From assembly GCF_000633595.2 (NCBI RefSeq), contig NZ_JIBU02000001.1:145610-209609 (forward strand): DNA of 64,000 nt. Reading direction: 5' to 3'. The notes beneath the pieces are model-generated. The model was given only the letters and a program-made list of their open reading frames with translations. It was not told the origin of the DNA and did no database searches. Positions 46,179 to 56,204 of the stretch are shown piece by piece (positions within the stretch are counted from its first letter, which is position 1; every line of letters begins with the position of its first letter). Made by a program: the position numbers and the translations under genes. This DNA comes from Clostridium drakei. Lineage in GTDB: Bacteria; Bacillota; Clostridia; Clostridiales; Clostridiaceae.

Positions 46179-46239
46179 TTGACAATTTGTTATATTAGTT
46201 ATAGTATCAATATAACAAATATGCATGATAACATATTTG
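46179..46239 (+). promoter_or_regulatory. gntR promoter with two inverted repeats
   Basis: TTGACA (46179-46184), 17-nt spacer, TAGTAT (46202-46207). The spacer and -10 are enclosed by TTGTTATATT (46187-46196) / AATATAACAA (46209-46218), 10-bp arms, perfect. A second perfect repeat CAAATATG (46216-46223) / CATATTTG (46232-46239) follows. This looks like autoregulation by the encoded GntR protein. Confidence 0.65.
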
Positions 46240-46264
46240 CATTTATGTATGGAGGTGAAGTATT

Positions 46265-46639
46265 GTGTTAATAAAAATAGATTTTGAATCAGATACACCC
46301 ATATATGTTCAATTAAGGAGGGAAATAATACAAGGTATAGCAAAGGGTGAATTAAAAGAAGGAGATGGTCTTCCCTCAGTTAGACAAATGGCAGAGGATA
46401 TAGGAATAAATATGCATACTGTTAACAAAGCATATAATATGCTTAAAATAGATGGCTTTATAACTATAGATAGGAGAAAAGGTGCTATAATAAATAAAAT
46501 GCTGAGAACATATTCTGAGGAATATATGGAAAATTTATCAGAAGAATTGAGATACATAATAGCAGAAGCCTACTGTAGAGGTGTAGATGAAAAAAATTTT
46601 TTGAACATTAGTGAAAAAATATTTAAGGAATATACATAG
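46265..46639 (+). CDS. GntR-family repressor, YhcF/YtrA type
   Basis: 124 residues: winged helix with TPIYVQLRREIIQGIAKGEL, LPSVRQMAEDIGINMHTVNK and KAYNMLKIDGFITIDRRKG, followed by a short helical tail, as in the YtrA subfamily. GTG start 5 nt after GGAGGTGA. Likely controls itself and the membrane protein gene at 46716 through the repeats at 46187-46239. Confidence 0.92.
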   Translation: MLIKIDFESDTPIYVQLRREIIQGIAKGELKEGDGLPSVRQMAEDIGINMHTVNKAYNMLKIDGFITIDRRKGAIINKMLRTYSEEYMENLSEELRYIIAEAYCRGVDEKNFLNISEKIFKEYT

Positions 46640-46715
46640 TAAAAATATAAATTGTTTTAACAAACAAAATGTGAAATAATGATAAAATTAGTCTTTCAAA
46701 TTTGGAGGAATAAAA

Positions 46716-47843
46716 ATGGATAATAGAATAATATCATCAATGTCAATAATATCAATTGTAATTTTAATATTTTTTATTCAGGTTTTAATGCCTAGACTTA
46801 CTAGAAAAGAAATATATTTTGGTATAAGAATACCTAAAAATCAACTTGAAAGTGAAAAATTAAAAAGTGTTTATAAGAAGTATGTAAGAAACAATATGGT
46901 AGTTTTAATACCATATATAATTATAGTATTTTTATTGTGCTATTATCTTAATGCTTATTTTGAAATATTGAATGTTGTATTAATATTAGTTTATTTAGTA
47001 ATAAGTTTTTTTGTTTATTTTATAGCTAATAAGGAAGTAAAAAAAGTAAAAAATGAATTAAATTGGGGTAAAAATAAAAAATCAGTAGTTGTTATTGATA
47101 CTAATTTTACTAAAGAGAAAGGGAAAAGCATGTTAGTATCACCATGGTGGTTTTTAATATCTTTATTTATGATAGTTATAAATTTATATATAGGATATAG
47201 AGTATATGATAACCTACCTGATATTGTGCCAACTCATTTTAATTTTGCTGGTGAGGCAAATGGGTGGACTCCAAAATCATATAAGCTAATTATGCAAATG
47301 CCTATAGCACAGATTTTTATGACTATAATTATGTTTTTTTGTTATAAAATTATTGGATGGTCAAAGCAGCAAATAAGTGCTTCAAATCCCCATTCATCTA
47401 AAGAAAGAAACAGAATATTTAGATATAGATGGTCGGCTTATATGATATTGATGACTATAGCTATAAATATTTTATTTACTATAGGAAATTTAAGCATACT
47501 TCAAGTTATAAAAATGAGTGCTAAAACTAGTATGATTGTTATATTCACAATAACAATGCTTATAATTATCAGTAGTATATTTATGTCTGTAAAAACAGGT
47601 CAAGGTGGAAGTAAAATTAAAGTTGAAAGTATGGATGAAGAGAATGAAAAAGTACAAGATAGAGATGATGATAAGTATTGGAAGTTAGCCAATAGTATTT
47701 ATGTAAATAAGGATGATCCAGCCATCTTTGTAGAAAAAAGATTTGGTATAGGATGGACCATTAATTTTGGAAATGCTAAAAGTATAATAATTACTGTTGT
47801 GTTTATAATATCAATCATTGCACTACCAATATTGATTCATTAA
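46716..47843 (+). CDS. DUF1648/DUF5808 multi-pass membrane protein
   Basis: 375 residues. About nine hydrophobic segments; NLPDIVPTHFNFAGEANGWT is the DUF1648 signature, and the C-terminal DDKYWKLANSIYVNKDDPAI, then FGIGWTINFGN, is the DUF5808 region. It belongs to the SdpI superfamily and is often paired with YtrA-like GntR regulators. Role in immunity or stress at the cell envelope is inferred. ATG after TGGAGGA. Confidence 0.88.
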   Translation: MDNRIISSMSIISIVILIFFIQVLMPRLTRKEIYFGIRIPKNQLESEKLKSVYKKYVRNNMVVLIPYIIIVFLLCYYLNAYFEILNVVLILVYLVISFFVYFIANKEVKKVKNELNWGKNKKSVVVIDTNFTKEKGKSMLVSPWWFLISLFMIVINLYIGYRVYDNLPDIVPTHFNFAGEANGWTPKSYKLIMQMPIAQIFMTIIMFFCYKIIGWSKQQISASNPHSSKERNRIFRYRWSAYMILMTIAINILFTIGNLSILQVIKMSAKTSMIVIFTITMLIIISSIFMSVKTGQGGSKIKVESMDEENEKVQDRDDDKYWKLANSIYVNKDDPAIFVEKRFGIGWTINFGNAKSIIITVVFIISIIALPILIH

Positions 47844-47863
47844 AAAGTATATATGTATAAAAT

Positions 47864-47898
47864 AAAAGTATTGCGAAGCTTTGCTTCGCAATACTTTT
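47864..47898. terminator. Bidirectional terminator made from the GCGAAGC hairpin
   Basis: A 16-bp perfect stem with TTT loop, arm AAAAGTATTGCGAAGC (47864-47879) against 47883-47898. It serves the plus gene ending at 47843 and overlaps the stop codon of the minus gene at 47897. The core is identical to the hairpin at 7306-7332. Confidence 0.85.
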
Positions 47899-49195
47899 AT
47901 AATGCTATATAATCTGAATGTACAAATCCAACAGCAGATCCTGCTTGTACTTTGTACCAACGACCACTAGATGATAATATTTGAACCTTACTGCCATAAG
48001 AAAGCTCAGAAAGTATTCTTCCTGTCCATGGAGCAGATCTTAAATTTAATGTTGAATTTTTATTACTAAGAGTTACGGTGCCAACTTTTCCCCCAGCTTG
48101 TGGCTGAGAATTAGTAGCAGCAGTAGTAGTAGTAACAGTATTTCCAGAAGAAATAGAAATATAATCAGCAGATACGTAGCCTACAGTTCCATTAGAATTT
48201 ACTTTATACCAACTACCAGAAGTACCTAGTATTTGAAGCTTAGTTCCATAAGGTAAGCTACCTATAACACTACCTGAAGGATTATTCCTTAAATTGAGAG
48301 AAGAAGATTTATTACTTAAATTTACAACACCAAATTTATTTGAAGTTAAATTAGTAACATTAGCAGTATTGGTGGTGGTAGAATTATTGATTGCAGGTTG
48401 ACTTGAACCAAGGCTTATGTATTTAGAACTTACATAACCATAGGATGAATTATATTTAATTTTATACCAGTCACCACTAACAGCAACTATATTCACAGAA
48501 CTTCCCTTTTTTAGAGAACCTATAACTCCTGAAGATCCACTAGCACTACTTCTTACATTGAGAGTAGAACTGTAACTGGAAATATTAACCAATCCGTTGG
48601 CGGACTTAGATTGTTCTGGCTGAGTGTTATTACTATTAGTATTTGAATTATTAGGTTGTCCACTATTTGAATTATTAGAAGATGATGATACATAGATATA
48701 TCCCTTTAGAAATAAGTTTCCTCTGTTTTTTATTTCTTCTTTAGACAAAGATTTCAATTGACCATCATATGCGCCTCTAATATTGAAATTACCCTCATTA
48801 AAATATACAGTATCTCCTTCTACTTTTTCTACAAAGGCAACATGACCATAGCCTTTATTTCCACCGCCCCAGACAACTATAGAATTAGCTTTAGGTTCAG
48901 AACCATAACTGTATACTTTGTCTTTTGCATTAGCATACCACCAATCTACGGCATTTCCATAGAATTCTGAAGGTAAGTTTATAGATAACTTTTCTAAAAC
49001 TCTTCCGTAAGTAAACCAAGTACACTGTCCCTTATATCCATATTTAGTAAAAATATTTGAATCGCTTACATAAGAGGCATCTTGTGGATTTGGCATGATT
49101 CCAGCAGCATGCACAGAATTATGTAATAGACATTTAGCATTCATTAGGGAAGCAGATATAAAAAAAGCAAAAACTAATTTTTTTGATTTATTCAT
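47897..49195 (-). CDS. Secreted CHAP-domain cell-wall hydrolase with three SH3b repeats
   Basis: 432 residues. Signal peptide to about residue 31; CHAP domain about 45-170 with Cys58 (KGQCTWFTYG) and His118 (GYGHVAFVEK); a Ser/Asn linker; then three bacterial SH3 repeats, each with the pattern TLNVRSS or SLNLRNN, SxxWYK and GYVS. CHAP enzymes cleave peptidoglycan peptides or amide bonds; SH3b domains bind the wall. AAAGGAAGGTGG precedes ATG on the minus strand. Confidence 0.92.
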   Translation of the reverse strand: MNKSKKLVFAFFISASLMNAKCLLHNSVHAAGIMPNPQDASYVSDSNIFTKYGYKGQCTWFTYGRVLEKLSINLPSEFYGNAVDWWYANAKDKVYSYGSEPKANSIVVWGGGNKGYGHVAFVEKVEGDTVYFNEGNFNIRGAYDGQLKSLSKEEIKNRGNLFLKGYIYVSSSSNNSNSGQPNNSNTNSNNTQPEQSKSANGLVNISSYSSTLNVRSSASGSSGVIGSLKKGSSVNIVAVSGDWYKIKYNSSYGYVSSKYISLGSSQPAINNSTTTNTANVTNLTSNKFGVVNLSNKSSSLNLRNNPSGSVIGSLPYGTKLQILGTSGSWYKVNSNGTVGYVSADYISISSGNTVTTTTAATNSQPQAGGKVGTVTLSNKNSTLNLRSAPWTGRILSELSYGSKVQILSSSGRWYKVQAGSAVGFVHSDYIAL

Positions 49196-49493
49196 TATGC
49201 CACCTTCCTTTCGTAAGTTTTATAGTTAAATTAGAAATATAGTCTAATTTATATTATAATTCAAAAACATTATCGTTCAATAATTAAAAAAGTTAATAGT
49301 TTTTTTACATGTTATATAATAAATTATAATATATGTACAAAATAATGCAAGTAAGGAATATTAGTACATTAATTTTTTCAATACTTTATCATTTTATGCT
49401 CATTATATTGAGCTAAGATTTTGTATGTACTAAAGTTGAATTTGTTGCTAAAATATATAAATATACAACTGTATTTAGAAAAGAGATGATTTG
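49196..49493. other. Divergent intergenic region
   Basis: Promoter region for the hydrolase (minus) and the helicase (plus). AT-rich; no conserved element recognised. AAGAGATGAT at 49480-49489 serves the helicase start. Confidence 0.4.
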
Positions 49494-51860
49494 ATGGATG
49501 ATAAGAAAATAAAAGTATCCATTCGAAATTTAGTAGAGTTTGTGTTAAGAGGTGGAGATCTAGATTCGAAATTTGTAGGAAGTAGTAGAGCATTAGAAGG
49601 AACAAGAGCACATCAAAAACTTCAAAAAAAATATAAACAAGAAAATAGTATAGAAAGACAATATAATGCTGAGGTAAGTTTAAAATATAATATAGAATAT
49701 AAAGGGTTTAGTTTTATTATAGAGGGTCGTGCAGATGGCGTAATAGTAGAGAAAGAAAAAATTATTATAGATGAAATAAAAACTGTAAACAAACCCTTGG
49801 AATTAATAGATGAGAATTATAATATTCTTCATATGGCACAAGCTAAATGTTATGCATATATTTATGCTGTTCAAAACGATCTAAAGGATATATATGTACA
49901 ATTAACTTATTATAGTATAAGTGCTGATGAAAGCAAATATTTTATAAAAAACTTTAATATGGAAGAGCTAAAATTGTTTTTCTTAGATTTGCTGGACAAA
50001 TATTTTTGGTGGGCAAACTTTATGGATCAGTGGATTGACAAAAGAAATATTTCAATAAAAAATATGAATTTTCCTTTTGATAAATACAGACCGGGGCAAA
50101 GAGAAGTAGCAGTAGCAGTATATAATACTATAAAGCAAGAAAGTAAAATATTTCTTCAAGCACCTACAGGTGTAGGAAAAACTATATCTACTTTATTTCC
50201 AGCTATTAAGGCTATGGAGCAAGGACTTGTTTCTAAAATATTTTATCTTACAGCGAAAACCATAACTGCAAATGTCGCGCAGGAATGTATGACAAATATG
50301 AATAATAAAGGTTTAAAAATAAAAACTTTGGTTATTACTGCAAAGGAAAAAGTGTGTTTCAAAGATAAACCTTCCTGTAATCCAGAGGATTGTGAGTTTG
50401 CTAAAGGACATTATGATAGATTAAATGATGCACTAAATAAAATTTTAAGCAAAGAAACTTTAATAAGTAGAGAAGTAATAATAGAATATGCAAAAAGAAA
50501 TAAGTTATGTCCTTTTGAATTTTCTTTAGAAATAGCTCTGTGGGTTGATTGTATTATTTGCGATTATAATTATGCTTTTAACCCTCAAGTATATTTAAAG
50601 AGTTTTTTTGAAAATGGAAAAGAGGATTATGTATTTTTAATTGATGAGGCTCATAATTTAGCAGATAGAGGAAGGGAAATGTTCTCAGCTGAACTTTATA
50701 AAAAGCCTTTTTTAAAGTTAAAGAAAGTAATGACAAAAAAAGAACCTCAAATAGCTAAAGCTTTGACTAGTATAAATTCATATATGATAAAACTTAGGAA
50801 AATTTGTGAAGAAGAAGATAGAAATATTTATGTTCAAAAAGAAGAAATAAAAGATATATATAATTTATTAAGAAGATTTACAAAAGAATCAGAAGAGTGG
50901 CTTGCTAAAAATAATAAGTTGGAAGGTTATGATGAACTTTTACAATTATATTTTGATGTTTTATCCTATACCAGAATAAGTGAATTTTATGATAATAAGT
51001 TCACTACATATGTAGAAAAATTGGGAGATGATATTAAGATAAAAATTTTTTGTTTGGACCCTTCTTATCTTTTAAATGAGGCGGTAAAGAGAGGAAAAGC
51101 TGCAGTATTCTTTTCTGCTACATTATCACCAATAAGCTACTTTAAAGAAGTATTAGGGGGGGATGAACAGGATTATACAATGAGAATTTCATCTCCTTTT
51201 CAAAAGGAAAATATGAAATTAATTCTTGCAAATAGAATATCTACTAAATATAAAAATAGAGAAGGTAGTTATAATTTATTATCAAAATATATACATGAGT
51301 TAGTATGTGGTAGAAAGGGTAATTACTTGATATTTTTTCCTTCCTATGTATATATGAGAAATGTATATGATATATTTTGTCAAGAATACTCTGACATTAA
51401 TGCTGTAATTCAGGAAAGTTCTATGTCAGAGGAATTAAAAAAGACTTTCTTGGATAGATTTAAAAATTATTCAGAAACCATGGTTGCCTTTGCTGTCTTA
51501 GGAGGTATGTTTTCGGAAGGGATAGACTTGAAGGGTGATAAACTAATTGGAGTAGGAATTGTCGGAGTTGGATTACCTCAGCTGTGTTTCGAAAGAGATA
51601 TAATAATGAATTATTTCAATGATAAAAATAATATGGGGTATGAATATTCCTATATGTATCCAGGAATGAATAAAGTACTTCAGGCAGCTGGTAGAGTAAT
51701 AAGGACAGAAGAAGATAGAGGGGTAGTTATGTTAATGGATGAAAGATTCTCAAATAGAAATTATAGAGAACTTTTTCCAAAACATTGGGATGCCAATACT
51801 ATTGTAAGAAATGTTAAAGAAGTAGAAAATATTATAAAGAACTTTTGGGAAAATAAATAG
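49494..51860 (+). CDS. XPD/DinG-type helicase with N-terminal PD-(D/E)XK nuclease-like domain
   Basis: 788 residues. Residues 1 to about 180 resemble a RecB/Cas4-like nuclease: GRADGVIVEK (Asp81) and IIDEIKTV (Glu94, Lys96), then QAKCYAYIYA. The helicase follows: Walker A QAPTGVGKTISTLF at about 222, a set of cysteines (EKVCFKDKPSCNPEDCEF and KLCPFEF) suited to a 4Fe-4S cluster, DEAH at about 384, and FSATLSP, VLGGMFSEGIDLKGD and QAAGRVIRTEED. A 5'-3' DNA helicase role in repair is expected; nuclease activity is inferred. Confidence 0.9.
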   Translation: MDDKKIKVSIRNLVEFVLRGGDLDSKFVGSSRALEGTRAHQKLQKKYKQENSIERQYNAEVSLKYNIEYKGFSFIIEGRADGVIVEKEKIIIDEIKTVNKPLELIDENYNILHMAQAKCYAYIYAVQNDLKDIYVQLTYYSISADESKYFIKNFNMEELKLFFLDLLDKYFWWANFMDQWIDKRNISIKNMNFPFDKYRPGQREVAVAVYNTIKQESKIFLQAPTGVGKTISTLFPAIKAMEQGLVSKIFYLTAKTITANVAQECMTNMNNKGLKIKTLVITAKEKVCFKDKPSCNPEDCEFAKGHYDRLNDALNKILSKETLISREVIIEYAKRNKLCPFEFSLEIALWVDCIICDYNYAFNPQVYLKSFFENGKEDYVFLIDEAHNLADRGREMFSAELYKKPFLKLKKVMTKKEPQIAKALTSINSYMIKLRKICEEEDRNIYVQKEEIKDIYNLLRRFTKESEEWLAKNNKLEGYDELLQLYFDVLSYTRISEFYDNKFTTYVEKLGDDIKIKIFCLDPSYLLNEAVKRGKAAVFFSATLSPISYFKEVLGGDEQDYTMRISSPFQKENMKLILANRISTKYKNREGSYNLLSKYIHELVCGRKGNYLIFFPSYVYMRNVYDIFCQEYSDINAVIQESSMSEELKKTFLDRFKNYSETMVAFAVLGGMFSEGIDLKGDKLIGVGIVGVGLPQLCFERDIIMNYFNDKNNMGYEYSYMYPGMNKVLQAAGRVIRTEEDRGVVMLMDERFSNRNYRELFPKHWDANTIVRNVKEVENIIKNFWENK

Positions 51861-51898
51861 TATAATTTAAATATTATTATTTTAAAGAGGTACTTAAT

Positions 51899-52543
51899 AT
51901 GGAAAATTTACAAGAGATATTTGAGAATTTTAATAAACACTTGTTGGAAGATGAAAAGCCATCTAAATATTTTAATTCTATAACTGAAACTGAATTATTC
52001 GAAAAAATATATCCAATAACTATGCTTAAGGATTTAATGCAAACTCCTCAGTCTCCACTGCATCATTCAGAAGGAAATGTTTGGAATCATACTATGCTTG
52101 TTATAGATGAGGCTTCTAAGAGAAAGGATAAAAGTAAAGATCCTATGGCATTTATGTGGGCAGCATTACTGCATGATTTAGGAAAGTCGCCAACTACAAA
52201 GATGCGAAAGGGAAAAATAACATCTTATGATCATGACAAAGTTGGAAAAGAACTTTCAGTAGATTTTTTGAGAGAATTTAGATGTGGTGAAGATTTTATA
52301 AAAAAAGTTTCTTATTTAGTAAGATGGCATATGCAGACTCTTTTTGTGGTTAAAGATATGCCTTTTGCCAACATTAAAGATATGGTATCAGAAGGGGATT
52401 TTAAAGAGGTAGCACTGCTTTCTTTATGTGATAGATTAGGAAGAGGTGGTATGACATCAGAAAGGATAAGGTTAGAAAATAATAATGTAAGTACTTTTAT
52501 TGAAAAATGTAAAAGGTTCACACGAAAATATTCTAAACAATAA
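51899..52543 (+). CDS. HD-domain phosphohydrolase
   Basis: 214 residues. HD metal site: WNHTMLVID (His), AALLHDLGKSPTT (HD), SYDHDKVGKE and VRWHMQTLF. Related to the HD domains of tRNA nucleotidyltransferases and other nucleotidases, but no nucleotidyltransferase domain is attached. AAAGAGGTAC lies before ATG; 38 nt after the helicase, so probably co-transcribed. Substrate unknown. Confidence 0.85.
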   Translation: MENLQEIFENFNKHLLEDEKPSKYFNSITETELFEKIYPITMLKDLMQTPQSPLHHSEGNVWNHTMLVIDEASKRKDKSKDPMAFMWAALLHDLGKSPTTKMRKGKITSYDHDKVGKELSVDFLREFRCGEDFIKKVSYLVRWHMQTLFVVKDMPFANIKDMVSEGDFKEVALLSLCDRLGRGGMTSERIRLENNNVSTFIEKCKRFTRKYSKQ

Positions 52544-52567
52544 TTTAAAATACTACAATTATTGAAG

Positions 52568-52602
52568 TCCATAAACTTTACATAAAGGTTTGTGGATTTT
52601 TT
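52568..52602 (+). terminator. Terminator after the HD-domain gene
   Basis: 12 consecutive pairs (52568-52579 with 52585-52596, two G-U), loop ACATA, then six T. Confidence 0.85.
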
Positions 52603-52746
52603 GTGTTTAAATTCAAGATTATCTAATATCACTTTATAAATTAATTTTTATTTTAGAATAATATATTATATTGAAACATATGGTAAAATAAGTATATTAT
52701 AGAATTAATAGTAAATGATGCAATAGTGATTTAGGGGATGATATTT

Positions 52747-53175
52747 GTGAATAAATTCAAGTCACTTATGTTTGAAATAATAACTATATTAGGAATTTTA
52801 CTTCTAGTTTTAGTAGCAGGTCTTGTAGATTTAAGGAATGGTCAATCAACTGTAAATTCTAAAGAAGTTCAAGAGATGAGTGTTTCTATTGAAAATGATA
52901 GAAAAAATATTGAAAAGATGAGCAGTGAATTAATTAAAAAAAATCAAGAACTTGAGCAAATGAAATCAAATTTAGGAAAATTAAAATCTGATAATATAGA
53001 AGAATGGAATAACAGTATTATAATTTATAATAAAAAGTTATCGGAGTATAGAAATAGTTTAGAAGAGTATAATACCAGCTTAGACAGATATAATAAAAGA
53101 TATAATCAATTTAAAGTAATGGGGAAGAAAAATGAAAGCTTAATACAATGGATTAAATCAATAATTGGAATTTGA
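52747..53175 (+). CDS. Single-pass membrane protein with coiled coil
   Basis: 142 residues. N-terminal membrane helix (IITILGILLLVLVAGLVDL), then a long heptad-rich, Gln/Lys/Glu-rich coiled coil (about residues 35-125) ending in an amphipathic IQWIKSIIGI. No family recognised. GTG at 52747 is preferred over ATG at 52738 because AGGGGATG spaces better. 124 nt before the L,D-transpeptidase gene. Confidence 0.65.
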   Translation: MNKFKSLMFEIITILGILLLVLVAGLVDLRNGQSTVNSKEVQEMSVSIENDRKNIEKMSSELIKKNQELEQMKSNLGKLKSDNIEEWNNSIIIYNKKLSEYRNSLEEYNTSLDRYNKRYNQFKVMGKKNESLIQWIKSIIGI

Positions 53176-53299
53176 AAAAACATTAAATGAAAATTTTATG
53201 CAATAAAGTTTAAATAGTAAGTAATGAAAATGAAAAAATTAACGAAAATTAATATTAAGAAAAGAAAATTTACATCGTTAAAATATCTGGAGGTATAAC

Positions 53300-53962
53300 A
53301 TGAAAAATCACTACAAAAAATTCCCTTTGGTATTTTTAATATTTGGTATTTTTTTAATTGTGCTTATTTCTGGAATATCCATAAAAAAGTATATAAAGAC
53401 AAAAGAAGCTGATAATTCCAAACAAGTTTCGGTGAAAAAAAGTGCTGATTCTACAAAAGAAAATGAAAAGCTTTTTTTTAATAAACAGGAAGCTGTTTCT
53501 GAAAAGGCTTCAATTAAGGTATACAAAAAAAGAAGAGTATTAGAACTTTATTCTAGTGATAAATTAGTGGGAAGATTTAAAATTGGGTTAGGGAGGTCTC
53601 CAGAAGGATATAAAGAAAAGGAAGGAGACAATAAAACTCCAGAAGGAAGCTATTATATATGCTATAGGAATGGAAATACAAAATATACTTATTTTATTGG
53701 TATAAGTTATCCAAATATTGAAGATGCTAAAAGAGGATTACAAAAGGGACTTATAAATGAAGCTACTTATAAAAAAATAGAAAGAGCAGTGAATGATAAA
53801 AGGCAACCACCATGGAATACAGCTTTAGGTGGAGAAGTAGGATTACATGGCGGTGGAAATAAATATGATTGGAGCTATGGATGTATTGCATTAACTGATG
53901 AAGATATTAATATATTAAAACAATATGCACCAAATGGTACTACTATAGAGATTTATAAATAA
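53300..53962 (+). CDS. L,D-transpeptidase (YkuD), membrane-anchored
   Basis: 220 residues. N-terminal helix (FPLVFLIFGIFLIVLISGI), Lys-rich linker, YkuD domain from about residue 70 with the catalytic motif HGGGNKYDWSYGCIAL (His183, Cys195). The enzyme forms 3-3 cross-links or anchors proteins in peptidoglycan outside the membrane. GGAGGTATAAC lies before ATG. Terminator at 53960. Confidence 0.92.
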   Translation: MKNHYKKFPLVFLIFGIFLIVLISGISIKKYIKTKEADNSKQVSVKKSADSTKENEKLFFNKQEAVSEKASIKVYKKRRVLELYSSDKLVGRFKIGLGRSPEGYKEKEGDNKTPEGSYYICYRNGNTKYTYFIGISYPNIEDAKRGLQKGLINEATYKKIERAVNDKRQPPWNTALGGEVGLHGGGNKYDWSYGCIALTDEDINILKQYAPNGTTIEIYK

Positions 53963-53996
53963 TGAATGGCAATTTAATTGCTATTCATTATTTTTT
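53960..53996 (+). terminator. Terminator after the L,D-transpeptidase gene
   Basis: Overlaps the stop codon: TAATGAAT...CAATT / ATTG...ATTCATTA with a small internal mismatch, then six T. Confidence 0.8.
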
Positions 53997-54170
53997 ATGA
54001 GATTAATACATGCATCTATAGAAAATTCCAATAATTAATGATTTTAAATAAAAGGTATGATATTATTATTATTGCAATTTAGTAAAACATAATTAAATTG
54101 TAGTATAAATCACATTGTGCAAAATAATGTTAAAGGATTTGTAAAAAACTTATGAGAAAGGACTAGATAT

Positions 54171-56198
54171 ATGAATAAAAATTTTTTGTCTAAAAGTAAA
54201 TCTATAAAATTTAAAGTTCTTGTTATGCCTCTAATTATTATATTTTCAGTTATAGTTGTAATAGCCACAGCATCTATATTGGAAACAAAATCAAAGCTCA
54301 TGGAACAAATGAAAATAAATGGGACAAATATAGGAAAAGAAATATCCAGTGAAATGGGTAAAAACAGCAGTACTATGGATACATTGAATGAATCTGTAGA
54401 AACCAGAATAAAAACATTAGGAGGCTTTATAGCAGTAAATTCAGATAAAATGAACAGTGATTATTTAGTTCAGTTAGCAAAACAATTTGAAGTGGATGAA
54501 ATAAATGTTACAGATCCTAGTGGTAAGATAGTATATGCTAATTTACCATCTAGCATAGGTTCTGTTTTTGATAGTAAGCATATATCCTATGCTGTACTTA
54601 CAGGAGAAAGAACAGAGTTAATGGAGAATATAAGAAAGAGTAGAGAGAATAATAATTATTACAAATACGGGTATGTTAGAAAACCTGATGGAGGAATAGT
54701 CCAAATAGGAGTACTTGCTAATAAAGTTCAAAAATTAAATGCAAGTGTGGAAACTCAATCTTTAATTAATGAATTAATGTCTAGTGATAAAGGTATAGTC
54801 TATGCTTTATTTATAGATAAAAATTTAAAAGCAACAGCTCATAGCGAAAAAGATAGAATAGGAAAAGTGCTTGATGATGAGGGAAGCAAAACGGCAGCAG
54901 TGGATGGAAAAATTTACTCATCTACATATAAATATAAAGGAAAAACTGAAGTATATGATGTAGTTGTACCTGTTTATAAGAATGGTACTCATATAGGAGC
55001 TATAGATATAGGGCTTTCTACAGAAAGTGTACATAAGACTATTGATGCTATGGTAGGAATGATAGTAATGATTTCAATAATTGCATTTGTAATATTTGCT
55101 TCTATTATGCTTGCAGTTGCTAAAAAAATAACAAAACCACTTAATAGTTTGGTAGAAGTAGCTGGAAAAGTTGCAAAGGGAGAATTTAATAATGAAATTG
55201 AAGTTTTAAGTAATGATGAAATTGGAGTCTTAGGAAAAAGTTTTAAATCCATGTCAGACGGTTTAAAGATAACTATAGGAAAGTTAAAAAATGAAGCTTC
55301 TAGAGTAAGCAGCATGTCATCTGATTTAAGTAATAATGCTGAGCAAATGGCCAGTGCAGCTGATGAAGTAACAAGTGCAATACAGGATGTTACTAGCGGA
55401 GCAACAAAGCAAGCAAATGATTTAGCTGATGTGGTTAATAATATATCTAACTTATCTGAAGAACTCCAAAATATATACAGTAAAATATCTTGTGTTAAGG
55501 AAAGTTCGCAGGAAACAGAAGAAAAAGCTAAAGTAGGAAAATCTCAGATAGAAATTCTTTTGAAATCTATTGAAAATATAAAAGAATCTTTTGATATAGT
55601 ATCTGATAAGATTGCTAATTTAAATTCAAGTGTATCTCAAGTAGGAAGTATAACTGATGTAATTAATGAAATATCAGAACAAACTAATTTACTTGCTCTA
55701 AATGCTGCTATTGAAGCTGCTAGAGCTGGTGAGGCAGGAAAAGGTTTTGCTGTAGTAGCAGAGGAAGTGAGAACACTTGCAGAACAATCCCAAGAATCAA
55801 CAGGAAAAATACAAATCTTAATTCAATCTATAAGCAATGAAACTTCAAAGGTAATGAGTACATCAGGAGAAGTTAAAAATCTTTTAGTAGAGCAAAAGGA
55901 TACAGTAAATATAACTGTGAAATCTTTTGAAGATATGCTTAATGCGTCATCTAAAATATCACCGTTAGTACATGATACTTATAAATCCATTGAAAAAACA
56001 ATGGAGTCTAAGGAAATTATCATGAATAAGGTAGAATCAGTTACTGCTGTGTCACAAGAAACTTCAGCATCTTCAGAAGAAATTTCAGCATCATCAGAAG
56101 AGATGTTAGCGAATACAGAGAGTGTTTCAAAATTTGCATCAGAACTAAATGAAGTAGCACAGAAGCTTAATTTGGAAACAAATAAATTTAAAATTTGA
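54171..56198 (+). CDS. Transmembrane methyl-accepting chemotaxis protein
   Basis: 675 residues: helix at about 18-40, a large external sensor with two Cache-like halves ([35 protein letters not shown]), second helix at about 287-310, HAMP ([20 protein letters not shown]) and signalling hairpin with tip [20 protein letters not shown]. The C-terminus has repeated [14 protein letters not shown], the usual methylation-helix type. GAAAGGAC lies before ATG. Confidence 0.93.
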   Translation: MNKNFLSKSKSIKFKVLVMPLIIIFSVIVVIATASILETKSKLMEQMKINGTNIGKEISSEMGKNSSTMDTLNESVETRIKTLGGFIAVNSDKMNSDYLVQLAKQFEVDEINVTDPSGKIVYANLPSSIGSVFDSKHISYAVLTGERTELMENIRKSRENNNYYKYGYVRKPDGGIVQIGVLANKVQKLNASVETQSLINELMSSDKGIVYALFIDKNLKATAHSEKDRIGKVLDDEGSKTAAVDGKIYSSTYKYKGKTEVYDVVVPVYKNGTHIGAIDIGLSTESVHKTIDAMVGMIVMISIIAFVIFASIMLAVAKKITKPLNSLVEVAGKVAKGEFNNEIEVLSNDEIGVLGKSFKSMSDGLKITIGKLKNEASRVSSMSSDLSNNAEQMASAADEVTSAIQDVTSGATKQANDLADVVNNISNLSEELQNIYSKISCVKESSQETEEKAKVGKSQIEILLKSIENIKESFDIVSDKIANLNSSVSQVGSITDVINEISEQTNLLALNAAIEAARAGEAGKGFAVVAEEVRTLAEQSQESTGKIQILIQSISNETSKVMSTSGEVKNLLVEQKDTVNITVKSFEDMLNASSKISPLVHDTYKSIEKTMESKEIIMNKVESVTAVSQETSASSEEISASSEEMLANTESVSKFASELNEVAQKLNLETNKFKI

Positions 56199-56204
56199 TA
56201 AAAT

